Below are positions 6,377 through 15,281 of a stretch of DNA of 38,729 bases, piece after piece. Source of the DNA: an uncultured Acetatifactor sp. (GTDB lineage Bacteria > Bacillota > Clostridia > Lachnospirales > Lachnospiraceae); assembly GCA_910579755.1 (NCBI GenBank), contig CAJTVB010000001.1, positions 1-38,729 of the forward strand. The letters run 5' to 3'. Position 1 is the stretch's first letter. Every line of letters begins with the position of its first letter. The position numbers and the translations under genes are program-made. Below the pieces are notes generated by a model. It worked only from the letters and a program-made list of their open reading frames with translations, was not told where the DNA came from and did no database searches.

Positions 6377-9300
6377 ATGAGGGAATGGAAAAATCAATTC
6401 AACAGCAATGTGTTAAGGCAGGGGATGGAATATTATGCCTTCGACAAAGTAGATGATTATGCGGATGACGGAGAAAAATGTGAGGCCTCCGTTCAGGACC
6501 GACAGCGCATTCCGGTGAAGATCATCCGGAGGAGCGGTGACAACGGATATTTGATGCGGTGCACCTGCCCCATGGCCAGGGGCGGCGGAAAATGTAAGCA
6601 TATGGCGGCGGTGCTGTATGCCATGGAAGCAAAGGAGAAAGAGCATCTGGAGGCAAAAACAGAGCCGGAAGAGCAGAAAAAAGCCGGGAGACGGGCGAAA
6701 TCCCGGAAGACAGAGAGCGAGAACAGCGAGAATCGTCAGATTACACTGGATGAGATTATGGCGGAGAAGCCGGAGGCGGAGCAGGTGGAAACAGAGCAGG
6801 TGGAAACAGAGCAGGTGGAAACAGAACAGCCAGAAACCATTGAGCCAGAAGATTTTTCCGGGGAACAGGATGGGGAATACATTGTCCTGAACCGTCAGGA
6901 GGTATTGCCTCAGGAGGAAAAAGCAGGGGCGGGGCTGGAAGCCTATGCAGCTTTATCCCATTACCAATATTTTGACGGAGAACAGATACAAAAGAGCATG
7001 AATCTGACGAAAGCCATCCGCCAGCGGGGAGAAAAGCTGCTTTTGGAGGGCAGGGTGTCATTGCAGGAAGTGGAAACCGGATACATACAGAATCATGGGG
7101 AAATGGTGGGAGAGGCCACAGGAGCGGGAACGGAGGGAAGAAATACCTTTCCTCTCCGGATGGTTTTTTCCAGGGATGAGGTTCTGTATGCGGAGTGCGG
7201 CTGTGCGGAATGCCGGAGGCATTACTATTATCAATTTTACAGGAAAGAGTACTGCGCCTATCTGGCGGCTTTCGGCAATTTGATCAATGAGCATCTGCAG
7301 GGAAGGAATCTGGGGGACGCTACGGATAAGCTGGCCAGGAGCCTGATGAATGCCTATATGGAGCAACGGGCCAACAGTGTGGTCTCGGATACTATAGGCA
7401 GACAGGAAAGCTTGACGCTTCTGCCCAGGATCGTGCAAAAGGATGACGAGCTGACAGTTTCCTTTAAGATCGGAGAGAGCAAGCTGTTTGTCATAAAGGA
7501 TCTTTTTGCTTTTTATGAAAATGTTCAGGAATCCAAGTCGTCTGTGTATGGAAGCAACACTACCATCAACCACAATGTCAGCAATTTTACGGAGAACGGA
7601 AGACGGTGGATTGATTTTATAGGCCGTATCATCAAGGAGGAGTCAGCCTTTGAACGAAGAATGATCGAGGCGAACAGTTATTCCCGGAAGGCGGCTTCCC
7701 GGGACGGAGAACTGGCGCTTTTTGGCTGGAGACTGGACGAGCTGTTCCAGATGCTGGACGGCACCGGAATCGATTATGAGAACAGGGATGGCCGTACCAA
7801 GGTGAAATGCACTTTAAAGCCCAGGGAGCAGGATCCCCATATTTCCATGACGATCCGCAAAAACGCCCTGAGCGACAGGCGCACCTTCCATGGAATCACG
7901 GTCACTTGCCGGATGCCTCTGTTATTTTATGGAACAAAAACGGCCTATTATGTGGAGGGTGAATATATCTGCAGGCTTCAGGAGGAGTTTTTAAAGCGGA
8001 TTCGCACTCTGGCGGATTTCTGTTCCGACGGCCAGCTGGAATTTCAGGTAGGAAGAAACAACCTTCCCCAGTTTTATTATACTCTGCTGCCCCAGCTTCA
8101 GGGGGCGGTGGATATCATGGAGGAGAATGCGGAGGAGATTGCCGCCTATCTTCCGCCTCAGGCGGAGTTTGTTTTCTATCTGGATGCCGAGGAGCACAAC
8201 ATGAGTTGTCGGGTCATGGCCAGATACGGAGGCAGGGAGTACTCCGTGCTGGATTATATGCGCGAAAATTGGAAGGGGGAGCCTTTTCGGGAGGAACACC
8301 GGGAGAGCGAAACATTGTTTTTGACCCGGCAGTGGTTTCCGGAATATGATCCGGAAAAGCAGGAGCTTCACTGCGGCCAGAATGAAGAAAAAATGTTCCA
8401 GGTGCTGGAGCGGGGAGTGGATACGCTGCTGGGGCTGGGCGAGGTGCGCTGTACGCGCAGGTTCAGCGGAATGAACGTGGGACGCAGGGTGCGGATGAGC
8501 GTAGGCGTATCTGTTTCAAGGGACCTGCTGAACCTGAACATTGCTACTCAGGATGTGCCGCCGGAGGAGCTGATCGATATACTGAAAAGCTACCGTGCCA
8601 AAAAGAAGTATCATCGTCTGAAAAACGGCGATTTTCTGAGTCTGGAGGATGATTCCCTGGCCACCCTGGAGGAATTGATGGAGACTCTGCGCATGACTCC
8701 GAAGGAGCTTTTGAAGGGAAATGTGAAGCTCCCTCTGTACAGAGCTCTGTACCTGGACAGGCTGTTGGAGAAAAATGAGGAAATCTACAGCAGCAGGGAC
8801 AGCTATTTCCGTAAGATGGTGAAGAACTTCAAGACCGTGAAGGATGCGGACTTTGAGGAGCCCGGATCTTTGAAGGATGTGATGAGGGGATATCAGATAA
8901 CCGGTTATCGCTGGCTTCGCATGCTGGAGTCCTACGGCCTGGGAGGGATCCTGGCGGACGATATGGGGCTGGGAAAGACCCTGCAGGTGATTGCGGTGCT
9001 TTTGGCAGCCCGACAGGAGGGAAAGGTGGGAACTTCTCTGGTGGTGGCTCCTGCCTCGCTGGTATATAACTGGGGAGAGGAGCTGCGTCGTTTTGCCCCG
9101 GAAATTAACTTTGCGCTGATCGCGGGAAATCAGGAGGAGCGGACCCAGAAGCTGGAGCAGTACAAAAACTTTGACGTGATCGTAACGTCTTACGATTTGC
9201 TGAAAAGGGATATAGCCCATTACGAGGACAAGGAATTTACCTACCAGATCGTTGACGAGGCCCAGTACATTAAAAACCACACCACCGCGGCGGCCAAGGC

Positions 9301-10267
9301 CGTCAAGGCAGTTACAAGCAGGACCCGGTATGCTCTGACGGGAACTCCGATCGAAAACCGACTCAGTGAGCTCTGGAGTATATTCGATTACCTGATCCCC
9401 GGATATTTGTACGGATATGATGTGTTCCGCAACGATTTCGAAGCACCCATTATAAAGAATGAGGACCAGCAGTCCCTGGAACGCCTTCAAAGGATGACTG
9501 CGCCCTTCATTCTGCGCCGAATGAAAGAGAACGTGCTGAAGGATCTTCCGGAAAAGCTGGAGGAAAGCCGGTATGTGAAATTTGAATCCTCTCAGCAGAA
9601 GCTTTATGACGCACAGGTGGTGTATATGAAGCAGAAGATTGCCAGACAGGATGCCCAGGAGTTCCAGAAAAATAAAATGCAGATTCTGGCGGAGCTGACA
9701 AAGCTCAGACAGATCTGCTGTGACCCGGGTCTGTGTTTTGAAAATTACAACGGGGATTCCGCAAAGCTGGAGGCCTGTGTGGAATTGGTGAACAGCGCTC
9801 TGGAGGGCGGTCATAAGGTGCTTCTGTTTTCACAGTTTACCTCCATGCTGGAGCTTTTGGCCGGGCGCCTTACACAGGAGGAGACAAGCTTCTACTCGAT
9901 TACCGGCGCCACGCCCAAGGAAAAGCGTCTGCAGCTGGTAAAGGCCTTCAATGAGGATGATACAAAGGTGTTTTTGATCTCCCTGAAGGCGGGAGGCGTT
10001 GGCCTGAATCTCACCGGTGCGGATGTGGTGATCCACTACGATCCCTGGTGGAATCTGGCAGTGCAGAACCAGGCCACTGACCGGGCGCACCGGATCGGTC
10101 AGACAAAGAAGGTGGTGGTATACAAGTTGATCGCCAAGGGAACCATCGAGGAGAAGATTCAGGAGCTGCAGGAGAGCAAGAGAGCACTGTCGGAGCAGGT
10201 GATTCAGGGAGACGCAGGACAGTTTGCCGCCATGAGCAAGGAAGATTTTATTTCGCTTTTGTCCTGA
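6377..10267 (+). CDS. SWIM zinc-finger SNF2-family helicase
   Basis: A 1296-residue DNA-dependent ATPase of the bacterial SNF2 (RapA/HepA-like) superfamily. The N-terminus holds a SWIM zinc finger (Cys62-x-Cys64 ... Cys73-x-His75), then a low-complexity acidic linker with three VETEQ repeats (about 136-150), and a long middle region similar to the 'SNF2 helicase associated' domain. The C-terminal half is the motor: motif I DDMGLGKT at about 861, motif II DEAQ at about 960, TGTPIENRLSELWSIFD, then the helicase C-lobe with LLFSQFTSMLELL, SLKAGGVGLNLT and DRAHRIGQ. Such proteins probably remodel nucleic acid-protein complexes; the precise role in Firmicutes is not established. The start follows GAAGGG at a rather long distance. 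It is alone in its transcription unit or follows the broken GyrI-like gene. Confidence 0.95.
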   Translation: MREWKNQFNSNVLRQGMEYYAFDKVDDYADDGEKCEASVQDRQRIPVKIIRRSGDNGYLMRCTCPMARGGGKCKHMAAVLYAMEAKEKEHLEAKTEPEEQKKAGRRAKSRKTESENSENRQITLDEIMAEKPEAEQVETEQVETEQVETEQPETIEPEDFSGEQDGEYIVLNRQEVLPQEEKAGAGLEAYAALSHYQYFDGEQIQKSMNLTKAIRQRGEKLLLEGRVSLQEVETGYIQNHGEMVGEATGAGTEGRNTFPLRMVFSRDEVLYAECGCAECRRHYYYQFYRKEYCAYLAAFGNLINEHLQGRNLGDATDKLARSLMNAYMEQRANSVVSDTIGRQESLTLLPRIVQKDDELTVSFKIGESKLFVIKDLFAFYENVQESKSSVYGSNTTINHNVSNFTENGRRWIDFIGRIIKEESAFERRMIEANSYSRKAASRDGELALFGWRLDELFQMLDGTGIDYENRDGRTKVKCTLKPREQDPHISMTIRKNALSDRRTFHGITVTCRMPLLFYGTKTAYYVEGEYICRLQEEFLKRIRTLADFCSDGQLEFQVGRNNLPQFYYTLLPQLQGAVDIMEENAEEIAAYLPPQAEFVFYLDAEEHNMSCRVMARYGGREYSVLDYMRENWKGEPFREEHRESETLFLTRQWFPEYDPEKQELHCGQNEEKMFQVLERGVDTLLGLGEVRCTRRFSGMNVGRRVRMSVGVSVSRDLLNLNIATQDVPPEELIDILKSYRAKKKYHRLKNGDFLSLEDDSLATLEELMETLRMTPKELLKGNVKLPLYRALYLDRLLEKNEEIYSSRDSYFRKMVKNFKTVKDADFEEPGSLKDVMRGYQITGYRWLRMLESYGLGGILADDMGLGKTLQVIAVLLAARQEGKVGTSLVVAPASLVYNWGEELRRFAPEINFALIAGNQEERTQKLEQYKNFDVIVTSYDLLKRDIAHYEDKEFTYQIVDEAQYIKNHTTAAAKAVKAVTSRTRYALTGTPIENRLSELWSIFDYLIPGYLYGYDVFRNDFEAPIIKNEDQQSLERLQRMTAPFILRRMKENVLKDLPEKLEESRYVKFESSQQKLYDAQVVYMKQKIARQDAQEFQKNKMQILAELTKLRQICCDPGLCFENYNGDSAKLEACVELVNSALEGGHKVLLFSQFTSMLELLAGRLTQEETSFYSITGATPKEKRLQLVKAFNEDDTKVFLISLKAGGVGLNLTGADVVIHYDPWWNLAVQNQATDRAHRIGQTKKVVVYKLIAKGTIEEKIQELQESKRALSEQVIQGDAGQFAAMSKEDFISLLS
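6782..6826 (+). repeat. Three 15-bp tandem repeats inside the helicase gene
   Basis: Three nearly identical copies of CAGGTGGAAACAGAG encode Q-VETE units in the linker after the SWIM finger. They are in frame, so copy-number change would only alter linker length. Confidence 0.85.
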
Positions 10268-10308
10268 AGAGAAGAAAAATTATAGAAAAAAGTACAAACA
10301 GGAATATT

Positions 10309-10338
10309 TTGCCAGCCTTGTCCATATACTGATATAAA
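10309..10338 (+). promoter_or_regulatory. Promoter of the 76-aa gene
   Basis: TTGCCA (10309-10314), an 18-base spacer and TATAAA (10333-10338), 24 bases before the start codon. AAAGGAG follows as ribosome binding site. Confidence 0.5.
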
Positions 10339-10362
10339 AAGGTTTATGAAAGGAGAAGGTAT

Positions 10363-10593
10363 ATGGCAAGAGGACCGCGCAAGACCATTGAGGAAAAAAT
10401 CAGCGCGAAGCAGGAACTGATAGATGCGCTGATGACCCGGGTTGAGTCAGAAAAGAGGGAGCTGGAGGATCTTTACCAGGAGAAAAAAAGAAAGGAGCTG
10501 GAGGCTGTCAGCGACCTGATTCAGGATTCAGGAATGAAGCCAGAAGAGGTGGCGGCAGTGCTTCAGCAATATCTGTCAGAACGCTCGGCCTGA
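10363..10593 (+). CDS. Small charged coiled-coil protein (76 aa), unknown function
   Basis: It begins MARGPRKTIEEKISAKQELI and is about half Glu, Lys, Arg and Gln. Residues about 8-50 form heptad-like repeats expected to make a coiled coil. A short C-terminal helical part has the sequence SGMKPEEVAAVLQQYL. The start has an excellent ribosome binding site (GAAAGGAGAAGGT), its own probable promoter and a strong terminator after it, so it is a real gene. I do not recognise a characterised family. The basic N-terminus (ARGPRK) followed by a coiled coil and small helical tail would suit a nucleic acid-associated or scaffold protein, but this is only a suggestion. Confidence 0.75.
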   Translation: MARGPRKTIEEKISAKQELIDALMTRVESEKRELEDLYQEKKRKELEAVSDLIQDSGMKPEEVAAVLQQYLSERSA

Positions 10594-10630
10594 AGGAGGC
10601 AGGAGCGGGTGCTTCATAAAAGGTATCGTA

Positions 10631-10678
10631 AAAAGAACCGATCTTTTGTCAGTTAGAAACAAAAGGATCGGTTCTTTT
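10631..10678. terminator. Bidirectional terminator between convergent genes
   Basis: AAAAGAACCGATCTTTTGT (10631-10649) pairs with its complement at 10659-10678, with one bulged G and a 9-base loop. The arms end in A-run and T-run, so it can stop transcription from both the 76-aa gene and the minus-strand activase. Confidence 0.9.
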
Positions 10679-10707
10679 CATTCTTCTGCTGTCGGATTAT
10701 AAGGGCC

Positions 10708-13700
10708 TCAGGCAGGCTGGTCTGCGACGTTTTTTGAAGGATCCGTATTTTCTGTCTGCCTCAGATTTTTCTGGGCAGTGGACAGCATCAGCTTGATCCG
10801 GTTCAGTTGATTGACCTCGCTGGCGCCGGGATCATAGTCGATGGCTACAATGTTGGACTGGGGATATGCCTTACGCAGCGCCTTAATGACGCCCTTGCCT
10901 ACCACATGGTTGGGAAGGCAGCCAAAGGGCTGGGTACAGACAATATTGGGTACGTTGTCGTGGATCAGCTCCACCATTTCACCGGTAAGGAACCATCCTT
11001 CCCCGGTCTGATTGCCGATGGAGACAATGGGCTCCGCAAAGGAAGCGATTTCCCGGATGGGAGTGGGAGCGGTAAAATGTCTGCTCTTTTTAAACTCCTT
11101 TGCCGCGGCGCCTCTGAGCACATGTTCGATGGCCCAGATACCAAGCTTTGACAGTCGGGCGGCTTTTTTGCTGGTGCCAAGGTTGTCGGCTTTATAGATC
11201 TGATTGTAAAAGCAGTAAAGCATGAAATCGATCAGATCGGGTACCACTGCCTCGGCACCCTCGGCTTCCAGAAGTTCTACCAGATGGTTGTTGCCCGCAG
11301 GAGAAAACTTCACCAGAATCTCGCCCACTACGCCCACCCGGGGCTTTTGGATGTCAAGCAGAGGGATGCTGTCAAAGTCCCGGATGATTTCCCGGCACAT
11401 TTTATAAAATTTTCCAAGGCGGATATGCTTTGCGGATACAAAACGCTGAGCCTTTTCCACCCACTGTCTGTGCAGGGCGTCCACGCTTCCGGGAGTGGCT
11501 TCATAGGGACGCATCCGGTAGACGCAGCGCATGAAGATATCGCCCAGCTGAGCGCTTACCGCCGCCCGGATCAGCAGATCCGCATTCAGGTGGAAACCGG
11601 GATTGCTTTCGATTCCTGCCAGGTTCAGGGAAATGACAGGAATCTGCTCCATTCCGGCCTTTGTCAGGGCCCGGCGGATAAAGCCGATGTAGTTGGTAGC
11701 CCGGCAGCCGCCGCCGGTCTGGCTCATGATAACCGCAGTTTTATTCAAGTCATATTTGCCGGAGAGCAGCGCCTCCATGATCTGCCCCACCACCAGCAGG
11801 GAGGGATAGCAGGCGTCGTTGTTCACATATTTCAGGCCCACATCCACGGAGTGCTTATTGTCGTTGTCCAGCACCGCAAAGTGATAGCCGCAGGCGTTGA
11901 AGGCAGGCTCCATGATCTTGAAATGGATGGGGGACATCTGGGGACAGATGATGGTGTAATCCTTTCGCATTTCCTCGGTGAAGGACACCTTTGTAATGGC
12001 CTCAGACCGAAGAGTGCGCTGTTTGCGCTTTTTCTCCCGTACCTGAATGGCGGACAGGAGAGAGCGGACCCGGATCCTGGCGGCTCCCAGATTATTTACC
12101 TCATCGATCTTTAAACAGGTGTAGATTTTGTCCGAGCCTGAGAGAATGTCGTTTACCTGGTCCGTGGTCACCGCATCCAGACCGCAGCCGAAGGAGTTTA
12201 ACTGGATCAGATCCAGATTGTCCGTGGTTTTTACAAAGCTTGCCGCGGCATAGAGCCTGGAGTGGTACATCCACTGGTCGGATACGATCAGGGGCCTGTC
12301 GGGACAGCCCAGATGGGACACGGAATCCTCCGTGAGCACTGCCATGTCAAAGGAGGTGATCAGCTCCGGGATACCGTGATTGATTTCCGGGTCCACATGA
12401 TAAGGCCTGCCTGCCAGAACGATTCCCCGCTTGCCGGTTTGTTTCAGGTAGGCCAAAACCTCGTCTCCCTTGTCCCGGATATCCTGCCGGGCACGGGACA
12501 TTTCCTCCCAGCCGGCGGCGCAGGCCTCCTGAACCTCCTTGCGGGGAAGCTCCTGGAATTCCTTCAGCAAAGCCTCCGTCACCGTGTTCACGTCCCGGAA
12601 GGACATAAAGGGGTTGCGCAGCTGCATTTCACCGCTGCTGATCTCCTCCACATTATTTTTGATGTTCTCCGAATAGGAGGTGACGATGGGACAATTATAG
12701 TGATTATTTGCTCCGGACACCTCGTCACGCTCGTAAAACAGAGCCGGATAAAAAATGAAATCCACCTTCTGCCGGATCAGCCAGGTCACATGTCCGTGAG
12801 CCAGCTTGGCCGGATAGCATTCGGACTCGCTGGGAATGGACTCGATACCCAGCTCATAAATTTTCCGGTTGGAGCTGGGGGACAAAATGACCCGGTAGCC
12901 CAGCCTGGTGAAAAAGGTGTGCCAGAAGGGATAGTTTTCATACATGTTCAGGACTCTGGGGATTCCCACCGTGCCTCTGGGCGCTTGATCGGCCTCCAGA
13001 GAAGGGTAGGAGAAGAGTCTGCGCAGCTTGTATTCAAACAGATTAGGCACGTTACCGGCGTTTTTCTGTCCTCCGATGCCTCGTTCGCAGCGGTTGCCGG
13101 AGATATATTGACGGCCTCCGGTAAATTTATTGATGGTGAGTCTGCAGCTGTTGGTACAGCCCTTGCATTTGGCCATGCTGGTGCTGTACTGAAGGGCGCA
13201 GAGCTTCTCGTAGGAGAGCATGGTGGAAACGCCGCCTTCCTCGTAGTGCTCCCTGGCAATCAGGGCTGCGCCGAAAGCGCCCATAATACCTGCAATGTCA
13301 GGCCGGACAGCCTCACAGTCTGCGATCTTTTCAAAGCTTCGCAGTACGGCATCATTATAGAAGGTTCCTCCCTGCACCACGATGTTCTTCCCAAGCTCCG
13401 AGGCATCGGAAACCTTGATCACCTTGAACAGAGCATTTTTGATCACGGAATAGGCCAGCCCGGCGGAAATGTCCGCCACCTGAGCTCCCTCCTTCTGGGC
13501 CTGCTTTACCTTGGAATTCATGAATACGGTGCATCGGGTGCCCAGGTCGATGGGATATTTGGCAAAAAGAGCCGCAGCAGCAAAATCTTGAACGCTGTAA
13601 TTCAGGGATTTGGCAAAGGTTTCAATAAAGGAGCCGCAGCCGGAGGAGCAGGCCTCGTTAAGCTGGACGCTGTCCACGGTCTGATTCTTGATTTTGATAC

Positions 13701-14988
13701 ATTTCATATCCTGACCGCCGATGTCCAGGATACAGTCCACCTGAGGATCGAAAAACGCGGCGGCATAATAGTGAGCCACCGTTTCCACCTCGCCGTCGTC
13801 CAGGAGAAAGGCGGCTTTCATAAGGGCTTCGCCGTAGCCGGTGGAACAGGAGCGGACGATTTCCACTTCCTCCGGCAAACGCTCATAGATTTCCTTCAGG
13901 GCGCCCACGGCGGTCTTTAAGGGGTTGCCGTCGTTTCCGGAATAGAAGGAGTGCAGAAGGGAACCGTCCTCCCCCACCAAAGCGATCTTGGTGGTGGTGG
14001 AGCCGGCGTCGATGCCCAAAAAGGCTTTTCCCTTGTAGGAGGCCAGGTCTGCCGCGGCCACCCGGTGCTTTTCGTGGCGCTCTTTGAAAGCTTTATAATC
14101 GTCTTCGCTGGCAAATAAGGGTTCCATGCGCTCTACTTCAAATTCCATTTTGATATTGCCGGATAATTTTTCCAGCATTTCTTCCATAGTAAAGGAAACC
14201 TCCGCCTTTGCGTTCAGGGCTGAGCCGATGGCGGCAAAAAGATGGGAATTGTCCGTATCAATTACGTGTTCTGCGTCAAGTTTCAGAGTGCGGATAAAGG
14301 CGGCCTTCAGTTCGGAAAGAAAGTGGAGGGGCCCCCCCAGAAATGCCACATGCCCCCGAATGGGCTTGCCGCAGGCCAGTCCGGAGATGGTCTGGTTCAC
14401 CACTGCCTGAAAAATGGAGGCTGACAGATCCTCCTTGGTGGCGCCCTCGTTGATCAGCGGCTGAATATCGGTCTTGGCGAACACGCCGCAGCGGGCCGCG
14501 ATGTCATAGAGAGAGCGGTAGTTCTTTGCATATTCGTTTAAGCCTGACGCATCGGTCTGGATCAAAGATGCCATCTGGTCGATAAAAGAGCCTGTGCCGC
14601 CGGCGCAGATGCCGTTCATGCGCTGCTCCACGTTGCCGCCCTCAAAATAGATGATTTTTGCATCCTCGCCGCCCAGCTCGATGGCTACGTCCGTGGCAGG
14701 AGCCAGGGCTTTCAGAGAGGAGGCCACGGCGATGACCTCCTGGGTGAAGGGAACCTGCAGATGACCGGCCAGGGTCAGCCCGCCGGAGCCGGTGATCATG
14801 GGATGCAGGGTAAGATTTCCCAGCTTTTCGTAAGCTTTATTTAACAGAGAGGAAAGTGTCTCCCGGATATTGGCATAGTGGCGCTCATAATCGGAAAACA
14901 GAATATTTTGCTCCTCGTCCAGAATAGCAATTTTGACAGTGGTGGAACCGATATCAATGCCAAGAGTTGCATTTTTCTTTATTTCCAT
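10708..14988 (-). CDS. Giant 2-hydroxyacyl-CoA dehydratase activase-like protein
   Basis: A 1426-residue protein. It contains two ASKHA ATPase modules of the BadF/BadG/BcrA/HgdC type, starting GIDIGSTTVKIAI (about 10) and GIDAGSTTTKIAL (about 325). Each has the cysteine pair that in HgdC holds a [4Fe-4S] cluster across a dimer: Cys131/Cys170 (in GICAGGTGSF and AARCGVF) and Cys450/Cys489, with an extra Cys454. A cysteine-rich linker follows (Cys611, 614, 618, 637), then a DUF2229-like region and an HgdB/FldB-like C-terminal part. The family drives ATP-dependent low-potential electron transfer to a dehydratase; no dehydratase subunits lie nearby and the true partner is unknown. I chose the ATG at 14988 because AGGAAGG is 9 bases upstream; the ATG at 14997 abuts it. 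Residue numbers count from 14997. Confidence 0.9.
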   Translation of the reverse strand: MEIKKNATLGIDIGSTTVKIAILDEEQNILFSDYERHYANIRETLSSLLNKAYEKLGNLTLHPMITGSGGLTLAGHLQVPFTQEVIAVASSLKALAPATDVAIELGGEDAKIIYFEGGNVEQRMNGICAGGTGSFIDQMASLIQTDASGLNEYAKNYRSLYDIAARCGVFAKTDIQPLINEGATKEDLSASIFQAVVNQTISGLACGKPIRGHVAFLGGPLHFLSELKAAFIRTLKLDAEHVIDTDNSHLFAAIGSALNAKAEVSFTMEEMLEKLSGNIKMEFEVERMEPLFASEDDYKAFKERHEKHRVAAADLASYKGKAFLGIDAGSTTTKIALVGEDGSLLHSFYSGNDGNPLKTAVGALKEIYERLPEEVEIVRSCSTGYGEALMKAAFLLDDGEVETVAHYYAAAFFDPQVDCILDIGGQDMKCIKIKNQTVDSVQLNEACSSGCGSFIETFAKSLNYSVQDFAAAALFAKYPIDLGTRCTVFMNSKVKQAQKEGAQVADISAGLAYSVIKNALFKVIKVSDASELGKNIVVQGGTFYNDAVLRSFEKIADCEAVRPDIAGIMGAFGAALIAREHYEEGGVSTMLSYEKLCALQYSTSMAKCKGCTNSCRLTINKFTGGRQYISGNRCERGIGGQKNAGNVPNLFEYKLRRLFSYPSLEADQAPRGTVGIPRVLNMYENYPFWHTFFTRLGYRVILSPSSNRKIYELGIESIPSESECYPAKLAHGHVTWLIRQKVDFIFYPALFYERDEVSGANNHYNCPIVTSYSENIKNNVEEISSGEMQLRNPFMSFRDVNTVTEALLKEFQELPRKEVQEACAAGWEEMSRARQDIRDKGDEVLAYLKQTGKRGIVLAGRPYHVDPEINHGIPELITSFDMAVLTEDSVSHLGCPDRPLIVSDQWMYHSRLYAAASFVKTTDNLDLIQLNSFGCGLDAVTTDQVNDILSGSDKIYTCLKIDEVNNLGAARIRVRSLLSAIQVREKKRKQRTLRSEAITKVSFTEEMRKDYTIICPQMSPIHFKIMEPAFNACGYHFAVLDNDNKHSVDVGLKYVNNDACYPSLLVVGQIMEALLSGKYDLNKTAVIMSQTGGGCRATNYIGFIRRALTKAGMEQIPVISLNLAGIESNPGFHLNADLLIRAAVSAQLGDIFMRCVYRMRPYEATPGSVDALHRQWVEKAQRFVSAKHIRLGKFYKMCREIIRDFDSIPLLDIQKPRVGVVGEILVKFSPAGNNHLVELLEAEGAEAVVPDLIDFMLYCFYNQIYKADNLGTSKKAARLSKLGIWAIEHVLRGAAAKEFKKSRHFTAPTPIREIASFAEPIVSIGNQTGEGWFLTGEMVELIHDNVPNIVCTQPFGCLPNHVVGKGVIKALRKAYPQSNIVAIDYDPGASEVNQLNRIKLMLSTAQKNLRQTENTDPSKNVADQPA

Positions 14989-15070
14989 GCGGATCATCCT
15001 TCCTGAATTAATGTTGTTTCCGTGACATACGCGCTGTTTCGGTCAGTCTGTAGACTGCCGTAAAAGCGAT

Positions 15071-15086
15071 ATTGTGTCGACACAAT
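15071..15086. promoter_or_regulatory. 16-bp perfect palindrome, probable operator of the activase gene
   Basis: ATTGTGTCGACACAAT is fully self-complementary. It lies about 16 bases downstream of the -10 of the minus-strand promoter, where a bound repressor would block transcription. No regulator gene is adjacent, and the cognate factor is unknown. Confidence 0.6.
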
Positions 15087-15101
15087 GTGACACACGTGGA
15101 C

Positions 15102-15130
15102 ATTATAGTACACGCAGGCCGAAAATGCAA
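15102..15130 (-). promoter_or_regulatory. Promoter of the activase gene
   Basis: On the minus strand: TTGCAT (15130-15125), 17-base spacer, TATAAT (15107-15102). Transcription would start near 15095 and cross the palindrome, giving a leader of about 105 bases. Confidence 0.7.
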
Positions 15131-15193
15131 CGAACAAAAGATGTAAAATGTTTATGAAAAAACTGATTTTTCTCTAAAAAACAAAATGCTCGG

Positions 15194-15222
15194 TTTACTT
15201 ATGGGACAGGGGATGATAAAAT
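15194..15222 (+). promoter_or_regulatory. Promoter of the rhomboid-like / sigma-like gene group
   Basis: TTTACT (15194-15199), 17-base spacer, TAAAAT (15217-15222). A hairpin (CCCGCA ... TGCGGG, about 15235-15259) follows in the leader. Confidence 0.5.
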
Positions 15223-15281
15223 GTATTCGTATGTCCCGCACAAAATGACAGCTGCGGGATTTGAAAGGAAATGATGATCGT

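Noticed and set aside
8516..9814. 432-residue minus-strand frame opposite the helicase motor
   Set aside because: Mirror frame of the conserved SNF2 motifs, without features of its own.
12262..13920. 552-residue plus-strand open frame inside the activase gene
   Set aside because: It is antisense to well-conserved ASKHA and cysteine motifs, has no ribosome binding site and no recognisable protein sequence; a shadow of GC-biased codons.
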